This document shows positions 10,694-21,247 of a stretch of 64,000 nt of DNA, piece by piece. Within the stretch, counting starts at the first letter, position 1; each line of letters begins with the position of its first letter. The stretch comes from Trifolium pratense (lineage: Eukaryota > Streptophyta > Magnoliopsida > Fabales > Fabaceae): NCBI RefSeq assembly GCF_020283565.1, contig NC_060061.1, forward strand, positions 44,615,362 through 44,679,361, written 5' to 3'. The translations under genes and the position numbers were made by a program. Below the pieces are notes generated by a model, which worked only from the letters and a program-made list of their open reading frames with translations, searched no databases and was not told the origin of the DNA.

Positions 10694-11683
10694 AAGAATA
10701 TTGAAAAGAACAGAAAAATATTTTGAATTTTAAAATATTTAATTCTTTTTGTATTTTTTGAATAGTAAAAGACAGAAAAATAAAAATTCCTAAAGTACGC
10801 TAATTGTTTTGTAATATTTGGCATTATATTGCTTACTATTCTTTTTATTATCTGGAGGATTAATATTTAAGTAGTGAAATGTGATGTCGCATAGTAAAAT
10901 CACGCTATTGCAATTGAGGACGCTGATACTAAACCAATTATAAGGAAACCCTTGATTGTCATGTGTTAGCCTTTTACAAGTTCTCACGTTAAGCTTACCT
11001 TGATTGAACAACTTTAAACATGCAGAAATTAACAATGTGTTTCATTAATCCTTTGCCCCTAACCTCGAGTACTTGTATTACTAATTCCAATGTTGGCTAG
11101 CTATATTCTCTATTATTAGTTCGAGATTAACAATATAGCCAGTATTACGAATAAAGCATTAAAGCAGAGATAATACTAGATAATAAACTGAATAACAATT
11201 AATATAAACTTTTTCTAACCAAATTACATAGTCTCATGCATTCATAGACGAGTTCATCTATTCGACCTAATTTAAATATATTTAACTGCTCATAAACATA
11301 TTAAAACAGAAGAGTAAAAATATGCATACAAAGTAACCTTGATTCCTTGCAAAGGAAGATTCGTTTCCCTATGGTGGGGACAGTTGCCTTCCCTTGAGAG
11401 CTCCTTAGCCCTACTTGCTTCTCCTCCTTTGCTCCATAGAGACTTGTACTTCTTTGGATTTTTGAATGAATTTTGTTGTGGAGGAGAGCTCTATTTATAG
11501 TTGATTTGGACTTGGGCTAGCACGCACCATCGTGGCACGATGCATCTCATCGTGGCACGATGTCTCACAGAGATGCATCGTGGCACGATGAGACTGATTT
11601 CTTTCCAAAATATTGCGTATTTTCTTCAAATAAATAATCAGCCCATCATGGTACGATGGTTTCTACTCTTTTCTTTAATATAT
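10694..11683. other. Non-coding, LTR-like and palindromic sequence
   Basis: No gene. 11340-11500 is pyrimidine-rich and includes CTCTATTTATAG, which could be a transposon promoter/leader in inverse orientation. Between 11525 and 11660 the near-palindrome CATCGTGGCACGATG occurs three times, plus one variant (CATCATGGTACGATG). The origin was not recognised. Confidence 0.45.
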
Positions 11684-11740
11684 GCATGGGGTCGGGGGTT
11701 TAAACTCTGGTCATCTCACCTTAAGAGTGAAATTTCTAGC
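11684..11740 (+). mobile_element. SINE fragment cut by the Tekay LTR
   Basis: GGGTCGGGGGTTTAAACTCTGGTCATCTCACC and AAGAGTGAAATTTCTAGC match the B-box/3' half of the SINE at 10554. The match stops exactly where the LTR-like sequence TATAACGACC begins, and the rest of the SINE is absent. Confidence 0.7.
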
Positions 11741-13678
11741 TATAACGACCGAAATTTATTATTCGCTATTTAAGTGTTTAATTATTTGGTGACGTGGTTT
11801 TTAATTAAGATAGTAACTTTAAGTTATTATTGAGCACTGAAGTTAAAACGCGAGTTTATGAATTTTAAGGAGAGTTGGGCCAAACTATTAGGCTTGAGGC
11901 CCATTGGGCCTTGTGAGCTAGAGGGGGTGCGCTATTTTAGCCCTTGTAGTGAGAGAAAGTCTCATTTTTCTTTGTTTTGGAGAAGTAGAGAGTAGGGAGA
12001 GCTTGAGGAGGAGCTAGGGCAAGAGAGAAAGCTAGAGATCCAAGAGCAACGTTCGTGAGTTCGTCGATCTAAGGTATGAGAGTTAGATTGCATATTCGTG
12101 AGTGGTCATAAAGAGGGGAGGATGTCGATTCCTCTATTCCCAAACTCTTTCACTCATTTTTGTTTTGGGTTGTGAGATTTTTCTTAATGAAAATAAAATT
12201 CATTGATCATAACATGTTTAATAACCTCTTCACAAGTTGTATGAACGAATTTGTGGGATTTTTAATGGGAATTTGCAGATCTTTGGTTAAAAACTTTGTG
12301 TTTATGAGTTTATGCATAAATGTATCAAAATCCATGAAATAAGTGATTAATGATGTTGATAAGTTGTTTTTAAGTGCTCTTGAACATGTATAAACATATT
12401 TCATGCTTGATATAAGTTATTAGGTTGGAATAAGTGATTTTGGGTCGAAATAAGTGATTTTTCGTGTAAAATCACGTTTTTGAGGAAATAAGTGATTTAC
12501 CATTTGTAACCTCCCAAACTGCTTTCAGGATGACCGACTGACCCCACAAACCAACACGAGTCTTTTCAGCGTGCTTTGTCCTCACTCGCACGCTTTTCGG
12601 GAAACTTCCCAAAAGGTCACCCATCCAAAGACTACTCAAAGTCAAGTACGCTTAACTGTAGAGTTCTTATGGAATAGGCTACCGAAAAGAAGATGCATCT
12701 TATTGGTATAGGTAGTACCCATCAATCCTTATTAGCCTTCCTTCCACCATGTAGTCTCAAACTCGCACAGCCTCAGGATCCCTCTCATTCCGATGTGAAT
12801 TCGATTCTTTCCTAGAAGCTGCCATGAGCCGCACATTGTCATGCCTCATGCACCGGCGACCACTCCCTGTGCCCTCGTCAGCCTCGGGTGTTACAACAGT
12901 TGACCTAGGGGTGACTTTTTGATGGTTTATGCACCCGTAACCTATTTTACCCAGTTTTCGCATAGATTCCGATTTCGGAGTTTGTTTTGTGAGATAATGA
13001 ATGCTTAATACAATTGGCTTATGTTTTTGGTATTGTGTTAAAATGCAAAGTGAATACATTGTATGTGATATTCGACGTATTATTGATTGTATGATTTAAT
13101 TGTGTTCGTATGCAATTATTAATGGTTGTTGATGTTGTTTGATGATGTAAAGGAAGTATATTAAGATAGAGGTATCTTAATAAAGACGTAAGTTGAATTA
13201 TGTTCACTTAATAAATGACGAGCAAAATGCTAATTGTTTGAGTGTGAATTCATGGATTATGCATTCATGAATTGTTGAGGTATATTGGATATTCCAATAA
13301 AGACGGATATCAGATTATATTTATCCGATAAAGACGAATATTAGAGGTGAGATACTCTAATAAAGACAAAACGGTACCACATGCATTAGATATGTCTAGG
13401 GTGACCAAGCATGAAGTTGAATCATTAGAATGCATTAGGATATGTGTGCATTTATGTGATAATTGTTATGTGACACATAGTTTGATTGTGTGATAAATGA
13501 TGATTGATAAATGATGCTTAATTATAACTTATAATCAAATGAGATTGTTGATGTATATTTGTGAGTTAGAATATGCATGATAATAATGATGAAGTGTGAG
13601 TATATTTCTCACACTAGTATGTTGATGTTTATGTTTTATAACTCTCCGTTTTGTGTATTTGACTGGTTTGAGACCAGA
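11741..13678 (+). mobile_element. Left LTR of Tekay-type element, 3'-truncated
   Basis: This aligns with 36056-37615 and 43056-43370: start TATAACGACC (TGTAACGACC on the right), the GGCCCATTGGGCCTT segment, the GAATCGAC...CCTC leader and the tandem ...TAATAAAGACG... region. It is interrupted by a Cassandra solo LTR (12505-12895). It breaks off at 13678, losing about the last 490 bp of the LTR. No target duplication pairs it with the right LTR (CTAGC versus ATTAA), so the two may not come from a single clean insertion. Confidence 0.7.
12505..12895 (-). mobile_element. Cassandra-type TRIM solo LTR carrying a 5S rRNA-like region
   Basis: TGTAACCTCC...GGGTGTTACA bounds 391 bp. On the minus strand the stretch at about 12670-12590 (AACTCTACAGTTAAGCG..., GGATGGGTGACCTTTTGGGAAG) matches the plant 5S rRNA internal region. 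That is the defining feature of Cassandra LTRs, which carry a 5S-derived Pol III promoter. No internal sequence or second LTR is present, hence a solo LTR. Target duplication is not evident (CCATT/ACAGT). It sits inside the Tekay left LTR, and the right LTR lacks it. The 5S similarity is transposon-borne; this is not a 5S gene. Confidence 0.8.
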
Positions 13679-14280
13679 TGTTAGAATATTTTCTAATATT
13701 TTGTGGGCTGCAATCAATTGTGGCTTTTGAGATTAATAAAAACGGGTTGATGTTGTTGTGATCCATTTGATGATGCTTAAGCCCGATAATTGTGATCAGT
13801 AATAATGAGTTTGAACACTAATTCTGATTTGTGTAGAAACAAAGTGTAGGCCCAACTCTAGAGTCCATGATGGGTGGTACTAGGGTTGTTATCTTATAAA
13901 TAGATAGGCTAGGTCCCTTTGCCATCACGTCGTCAAGATAACAATAAGCTATACGCTCATTTGTTGTCTTCCCCATCAAAGACCTCAAAGACTGGAGCAT
14001 GTGATAGGCAAAGGAAGACCTTGTCTAATATATCGGTGGTTCCGATATCGGCTTTCTAGTAAACATGATTGTTGATTCACAAGTAAGTGTGTTCTAATTC
14101 ATATAATATATCAATCTCTAATTAGTAATTTTTACATGTGGTATCAGAGCCTAACATTATATGATTTAGAACCCTAAATTCAATAGTTTTTGGAAATCGG
14201 TTTACAACATTAAATAGTCATGATTGACCGATATTTATACATATGAATGTTTAATTTTCCAACTGTTTTTCGTTTGGTTT
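13679..14280 (+). mobile_element. LTR (458 bp) plus primer site of a coding-free retroelement, truncated
   Basis: 13679-14136 (TGTTAGAATATT...TTTTTACA) is a diverged relative, inverted, of the 450-bp LTRs at 37616 and 42606. Two bases after it, TGGTATCAGAGC (14139-14150) is the initiator-Met tRNA primer-binding site, followed by ATTTAGAACCCTAA as in the full element. Similarity then fades and the element is cut before 14425. It replaces the 3' end of the Tekay LTR and the Tekay gag/protease region. Confidence 0.75.
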
Positions 14281-14424
14281 AAGAGCAGTGCTATACAGCA
14301 CGACACAATTGGATGCACGACATGCACGACACAAGTTGCCACGCGTATTTGAATTTCTATAGTAGAGTATTTTTCATGGTAATTGTTATCTAGTATGCTA
14401 TCTAGTATTTTTCTATTAAAAAAT
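14281..14424. other. Junction sequence of unknown origin
   Basis: A short non-coding stretch (with repeated GCACGACA motifs) between the LTR fragment and the first recognisable Tekay reverse-transcriptase codons. Confidence 0.4.
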
Positions 14425-15822
14425 GATTTATCGCCGTGGGGTGCACCTGTGTTGTTGGTTAAGAAGAAGGAAGGGAGTATGAGGTTGTGTATTGACTACC
14501 GACAGTTGAACAAAGTGACGATCAAGAACAAGTATCCACTTCCGAGGATAGATGATTTGATGGATCAATTGGTCGGTGCTTGCGTGTTTAGTAAGATCGA
14601 TTTGAGATCCGGATACCATCAGATTAGAGTGAAAACGGAGGATATACCAAAGACTGCTTTTAGGATGAGGTATGGTCATTACGAGTATTCGGTGATGCCT
14701 TTCGGTGTGACCAATGCACCTGGTGTTTTTATGGAGTACATGAATAGGATTTTTCATTCATTCTTGGATAAGTTTGTCATGGTGTTCATTGATGATATTT
14801 TGGTTTACTCAAAATCCAAAGAGGAACATAAAGAGCATTTGCGGATTGTTTTTCAAGTTTTGAAAGAGAAGAAGTTGTATGTCAAGTTGTCGAAGTGTGA
14901 CTTTTGGTTGAAGGAAGTAAGTTTTCTAGGTCATGTGATTTCAAGTGGAGGAATAGCGGTTGACCCAGCGAAAGTTGATGTCGTATTGCAATGGGGAACT
15001 CCTGAGTCTGTTTCTGAGATAAGAAGTTTTCTTGGATTGACCGGTTATTATAGAAGGTTCATTGAAGGATTTTCGAAGTTGGCTTTGCCTTTGACGCAGT
15101 TGACTAGGAAGGATCAAGCGTTTGTTTGGGATGTGAAGTGTGAAGAAAGTTTTCAAGAGCTTAAGAAGAGGTTGACTACTGCGCCCGTGTTGATTTTACC
15201 CGATGCTAAAGAATCTTTTGTTGTGTATTGTGATGCTTCGAAGATGGGACTAGGAGGTGTACTTATGCAAAAAGGTCAAGTTGTAGCGTATGCGTCTAGA
15301 CAATTGAAGGCTCATGAAAGGAACTATTCGACACACGATCTTGAGTTAGCCGTAGTTGTGTTTGCATTGAAGGTGTGGAGGCATTACTTGTATGGATCGA
15401 AGTTTGAAGTCTTTAGTGATCACAAGAGTTTGAAGTATCTATTTGATCAAAAGGAGTTGAATATGAGACAAAGAAGATGACTCGAATTTTTGAAGGACTA
15501 TGACTTCGAGTTGAGTTATCACCCCGGAAAAGATAATGTGGTGGCCGATGCGTTGAGTAGGAAATCGTTGCATATGTCATCACTTATGGTGAAGGAGTTA
15601 GAGTTGATCGAAGAATTTCGAGACTTGAGTCTAGTGTGTGAAGTGACTCCTAAGAGTGTTAAATTGGGAATGTTGAAGTTGACGAATCCTTTTCTAAAGA
15701 ATATCAAAGAGTGTCAAAAGACGGATAAGAAGTTAATGGAGAAGTTGGCACTAGTCGTTGAGGAAGGAAAAGAAGCTAATTTCAAAGTTGACGAGAATGG
15801 AGTTGTGCGGTTTCGTGGGAGA
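14425..15822 (+). pseudogene. Tekay polyprotein, part 1: reverse transcriptase and RNase H
   Basis: Reverse transcriptase starts inside the domain at [15 protein letters not shown], continues through [10 protein letters not shown] and the catalytic FIDD box (about 14790), then RNase H ([13 protein letters not shown], about 15217). The frame is open from 14383 to 15477. TGA at 15478 replaces what is a tryptophan codon in this family (RRQRRW/LE), and the frame then continues from 15481 through the YHPGKDNVVADALSRK hallmark up to the solo-LTR insertion. The N-terminal gag and protease are absent. The 3' continuation is at 34775. Non-functional. Confidence 0.88.
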
Positions 15823-15827
15823 GTGTG
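15823..15827 (+). repeat. Target duplication GTGTG of the Ogre-like solo LTR (left)
   Basis: GTGTG here and at 34770-34774 brackets TGCGAAGCGG...GGTATGACA. Confidence 0.85.
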
Positions 15828-17386
15828 TGCGAAGCGGGTGGAAAAATGCGCGGGCGGAAGTCGCTCGCTTAGACAGTAAAGTCGCCACCGAACTTTATTT
15901 ATTCCCGAAGGAATTGGAAAATATCGATAAAACCTTGAAAGAATGGAAAGATGGTCGTCGCAACCATTTCCGAGTTCGGGAGTTGATTATGTGAGGGGAA
16001 GGTATTAGCACCTCTCGCATCCGTTGTACTCAACGGGAACCTTCTGGTTAATTTTAGGGTTAAAAGAGTGTTTTAATCTATTTGCTTGCTTTTATTAATT
16101 ATCGGAATTATTCACAAGTGGGGAAAAATTAGTTTTTTATTAATGGGCTCGACAAGATGTTGAATCCTACTCCTACGTATTCCCTGGTGCGATGGGAAAC
16201 TCAAAGCCCCGTAGTTCTGGGTAGAAAATGATTGTTGGTTGATTTTATTTATGAAAAAAATGTTGGCCGCGCTTGGGCGAAAAATATTTGTTTGATTTTA
16301 AGAAGACGGACTCGCACTTGGGCGATGATATCCGCTCGAGAAAAAATAATTGAACGCACACGGGCGTGAAAATAATGTTTGATGGGTTGAAATTGATTTT
16401 ATTATTTTTTAAGAGAATGACGATTATCCGGACTACGAGTCATACGTCAAGAGTCCAGAAAACCGGGAAGTGGGGTAGTCATACGTCAATCCACTCATTT
16501 TTCATTCGTTTAATATTTTTATTATGTTTTTATTATTTTTATTATTTTTGGTTTGAATTGAATAAAATAAAACAAATTACTTAAGTAAATAAAGAAAGTA
16601 TTCACAGGGGGTGCAGAAGGTAAACGGGGGTGTGCAGAAAACAACAGAAACAAAGAAACCCAATCCAGAGAGGCCTAGGGCGCTGGCAGCAAAAAAAAAA
16701 AGGAATTCATCTCTGCCGTCTGATCAATCAAACGGTCTTGATGAGAATTTGCTGAGGGACATTTGTGGCCGTTGGAGGAAGATCAACGGCCTGGGATAAG
16801 TGTACTACGGTGGGCGCGCGCGCATTGGATCCTAGTCTATATTATCTCTAAGATCAACCGATTCCATCATTTTTTGCAATTTTTCTCTCTCTTTCTCCCA
16901 AATTCTCTCTTTCGCACTCACGGTCTCTCCTCTCCTATTTTCAAATTCCCAAATCAAGTTTTCACAATTAAACTAGCAACAATCAATACAAAGCCTCTAT
17001 TTTCCAAATCAACACAATAGCATGAAAGCAAAATAATGTGAAAAGGAAAAAAAGAATGGTTACCGGCGGTGAGAGGGTACGGCGGCAGCGTTCCGCAGAG
17101 ATGGTGCGTGGTGATTGTTCCGGGATGTTTTGTTCTGCAGCGGCGCTACTGTTCACGGTGGTGTGCGGTTGGTGGTTCGGGACTCGCGGTGTTGGTGATG
17201 TTTGCGGCTTCGGCGGCGGTAGCGGAGTGGTTCTGTTTTTTCTCCCTTTTCAATCCATTCTTGTTTCTTTTTGCTTCTGATTTGTTATGGTGGTTGGAAG
17301 GTTTATGTCACAGTGATTGAGATTAATGTTGTTGTTGTGAGGCTTATGGTGATGATGATGCTATTGTGATGTTATGATGTTGTTGT

Positions 17387-17595
17387 TATCAAGCATAATT
17401 AGTATTTAATTATTATCATTATTATTTTAGGATTTGTATAAAGTCTATAGAGTCAATCACCTTAATTATTGGAGATATTTGTTCCTTAATTTACTCCAAA
17501 ATTTACTCCAATTAGGTTACTATACTTGTGTATATATACACCTCTTGTAAACTCTCAAAAGTAATGCAATATACAACTTTATTCATTCTTTTATA
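17387..17595 (+). repeat. Copia 5' LTR
   Basis: 209 bp. It contains a TATATATACACCTC promoter-like stretch at about 17530 and is followed by the PBS at 17596. It differs from the 3' LTR by G/A near 17438 and A/T near 17498. Confidence 0.92.
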
Positions 17596-17685
17596 TGGTA
17601 TCAGTTGGTAACGTTCCAGCCCTACCCTGTTAAACCAGAAAACGCCGTTTTTTTTTTCTCCGTTTGCCGTAACACTTTGCCTCCC

Positions 17686-20600
17686 ATGGCTTCCGATGGC
17701 TCTCGCTCCATAGCTAACCCCTATGAATCCTCCAAACCCTTTGCGTGTATCACCCTCAGCGGTGTCACCAAGCTTCTCCCTACCAATTACCTCAATTGGA
17801 AACTCCAGGTAGAAGCCTTCCTTGATGGTTTTGATCTACTCAAATACACTGATGGATCGTTCCCTGCGCCGACAGCAACGATCACCACCACCGTAACGCC
17901 TCCGGTAACATCACCAAACCCTGATTTTCAAACATGGCGTCGCCAGGATCGCCTCATCTATGGTGCCATCCTCACCACTCTTTCCGACGAGGTGGCCTCC
18001 TTGGTGTCCCAGACGAAGACCTCGCACGACCTCTGGGAGCTTCTCAAGAACACCTATGCCAAAGCCTCCCGCAGTCACCTTAAACAACTCAAGGAACGTC
18101 TTCGGATGGCCTCGAAAGGTACTCAATCCATCACGACCTACATGCACTCTCTGAAGCAAACTGCTGATCTCCTCGCCTCTCTCGGATCTGCTGTCTCCGT
18201 CGAGGACATGACCGACCATGTCTTGCGCGGCCTTGATGACGGTTACCGAGCAGTCATTGATGGGGTCAACGCAAGGGACACTCCAATCACCTTTGATGAT
18301 CTCCTCGAAAAGCTCCTCATCCAGGAACTCTCTCTTGCTGCTGCTCAACGCCAATCACCTGCTCCTGTTACTGCGCTGCACGCTCAGGCAAGGTCGACCA
18401 ACAACAAGCCTCGACCAAGTCAGGCACCTGCACCGACCAACCAACGCCCAGGTGATCGCAAACCATTCCTTGGTCGATGTCAATGGTGCAACACCAAGGG
18501 ACACGTCCTCGCTGACTGCCAACTCTTTCGGACCCAACACCCCAGCGTCCCCGCACCTCCTCGTTCTTCTCCGAGCACCACTGGCCAGGCCCAGGCCCAC
18601 ACCGCTACTGCTGGCACATCCTCGCCTGGTTTTCTGCTCGACAGTGGAGCAACACATCATGTGACCAACGACCTTACAAATCTGGCACTTCACCATCCAT
18701 ACACTGGCCCCGACTCCCTCTTCATGGGGAATGGTTCAGGTTTAAACATCTCTCACTCTGGAACACTTTTAATTAATGATTTATCCTTGTCTAATGCTCT
18801 TTATGTTCCCTCCATGAAACAACAAATCATTTCTGTTTCTCAACTCACCAAACAAACTAACTCTGCCGTTGTTTTCTTACCAAACTCTTTTTATGTCATG
18901 GACTTGCAGACACGCCAAACAACCCATAAAGGCTCATGTGTGAATGGACTTTATCTGTTGCCCACGACCTCACCTTCCGCCCACACCGTCCAAGTGGAAT
19001 CCTCTGCTTCCTGGCATCACAAGCTTGGACACCCTTCAACTTCCATCTTTAAATTTATTCAACATCATTTTTCTTTAGGTTCAAATAAATTTCCGCAATC
19101 AGATTGTAATTCATGCCAAATTAATAAAAGTCATAAACTTCCTTTTCATGAATCTACTCTTACATCTACTTATCCATTAGAAATAATTTTTTCTGATGTA
19201 TGGACTTCCCCTGTTTTATCTATTGATGGTCTTCGTTACTATTGCTTGTTTGTTGATCATTATACTCGCTATATATGGCTATATCCCATGAAACTAAAAT
19301 CTGATGTGCAATCTATTTTTCCCAAATTTAAAACACTAGTTGAAAACTTCTACCAACACAAAATAAAAGTCCCATACACTGACAATGGTGGCGAATACAT
19401 TGGTCTTCGTTCCTTTCTAAGTACTCATGGCATAAGTCACCACACCACTCCCCCTCATACACCCGAACACAATGGCATCTCTGAACGGCGGAATCGGCAC
19501 ATTGCCGAAACCGGTCTCTCCCTCCTTCACCACGCTGGCCTTCCCCTCACCTACTGGCCTCACGCCATGACCACTGCAGCCTACCTCATTAACCGTCTCC
19601 CTACCCCAATCCTCGGGCACCAATCACCTTACTCTAAACTCATCCGCATTAGTCCGGATTATCATAAATTAAAATGTTTTGGATGTTTGTGTTTTCCCTG
19701 GATTAAACCTTATGCTAACCATAAACTTGCTCCAAAGTCTACTATGTGTGTTTTTGTAGGTTACTCAGCTGATCAACATGCATATCTATGCCTCGATCCT
19801 TCAACTGGACGGATTTACACCTCTCGCCATGTCAAGTTCGTTGAAACTGAATTCCCCTTCCGTTCACTAGTGGCCCAACCGATCACGTCCACGACCTCAC
19901 AGACTGGTCCACTCCAACTGCCCGTCTTGCCGACCATCGCTCCACCTACTGCGAGCACCAATCCCACATCCCCGGATACCTCACTTGTTGAACCTCCCTC
20001 CCCGTCTGGCATTTCCTCCCCGACCACATCTCAATCCTCGTCCTCAAATACAACGAGCAATGAAACGACCAGTAATGACCCCCCTTCCTCCTTACAGCCA
20101 ACATTGCTCCCACAACCACAAACGACCTCTCCCCCCACAACGACCACTGAACCCCATGGCGGTGGGATCATCACCCGGTCCAAAAACAACATCGTCAAAC
20201 CCATCCACAAACTCAACCTCCATGTCCGTCCCTCATCCCCGATGGAACCTAGTACTATTACCCAAGCCCTTCGTGATCCGGACTGGCGTTCCGCCATGTT
20301 GGCTGAATTTGATGCCCTACATCGCAACAACACCTGGGAACTCGTTGGTCGTTCCTCTGCTCAAAATTTGGTTGGTTGTAAGTGGGTCTTTCGCATCAAG
20401 AGAAATCCAGATGGGTCCATTGATAGGTACAAGGCTCGATTGGTCGCTAAGGGTTTCCATCAACGCCCTGGTTGTGACTACACAGAAACATTTAGCCCCG
20501 TCGTCAAACCAGTGACAATTCGGATCATCCTCGCCTTGGCAGTTCGACAAGGATGGTCCGTCCGCCAGCTTGATGTTAACAATGCCTTTCTTCAAGGGAC

Positions 20601-21247
20601 GCTCAACGAGGAGGTCTACATGGCTCAACCACCTGGCTTTGTTAACAAAAGCTTCCTTGATCATGTCTGTCGCCTAAAGAAGGCGCTCTACGGGTTAAAG
20701 CAAGCTCCTCGCGCTTGGTATATGGAACTTCGTGTATTCCTGCTCTCCATTGGCTTCGTCAATTCCACCGCCGATGCTTCTTTGTTCATTCAGCGGACAC
20801 CACGCGCGACACTATACTTGCTCGTCTATGTCGACGACATCATTGTTACGGGGAGCTCCTCGACAGAATTGTCTCGTCTCATTGCTACACTTGCTGCCCG
20901 TTTCTCATTGAAAGATCTTGGCTATCTCAACTATTTCCTGGGTGTTGAAGTCATTCCTTCCGCTGCGGGCATGTTTCTTTCACAACGGAAATACATCACT
21001 GATCTCCTTCAAAAGTCGGGCATGACAGAAGCTAAACCAGCGTCCACTCCAATAACTGCTACTCCTCCGCTGCTCAAAAACTCTGGTGATCCCTTGCCCT
21101 CCCCGACTGAATACCGAGCACTAGTTGGAAGTCTCCAATACTTGAGTCTTACTCGACCAGACATTGCCTTCGCGACCAACAAACTTGCTCAGTTCATGCA
21201 GAACCCGAGCACCATGCACTGGTTGGCTCTCAAGCGCCTACTTCGCT
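17686..21247 (+). pseudogene. Copia Gag-Pol polyprotein, part 1 (gag to RT, interrupted)
   Basis: The frame is open from 17605; the ATG at 17686 (MASDGSRS) is the likelier start since it follows the leader. Numbered from 17605: gag/UBN2-like region about 55-250, CCHC knuckle CQWCNTKGHVLADC about 292-305, aspartic protease DSGATHH about 346, integrase zinc region WHHKLGH about 471 and DDE core (D near 531, DNGGEY near 593), then reverse transcriptase WVFRIKRNPDG about 928 and YVDD about 1075. The frame enters CACTA 1 at 21248 and soon stops. Frame arithmetic across both CACTA sites gives a continuous frame to 33887 (4119 nt, 1372 codons plus stop). The only damage seen is therefore the two DNA transposon insertions. 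Confidence 0.93.

Noticed and set aside
12590..12680. Possible 5S rRNA gene
   Set aside because: Only the internal part matches, it is diverged, and it sits in TGTAAC...GTTACA LTR context (Cassandra).
17038..17320. Two overlapping ORFs in the Ogre-like LTR
   Set aside because: LTR leader sequence with GC-rich low-complexity translation; no domain.
18355..20664. Several antisense ORFs of 60-150 aa over the Copia gene
   Set aside because: Shadows of the GC-richer Copia coding frame.
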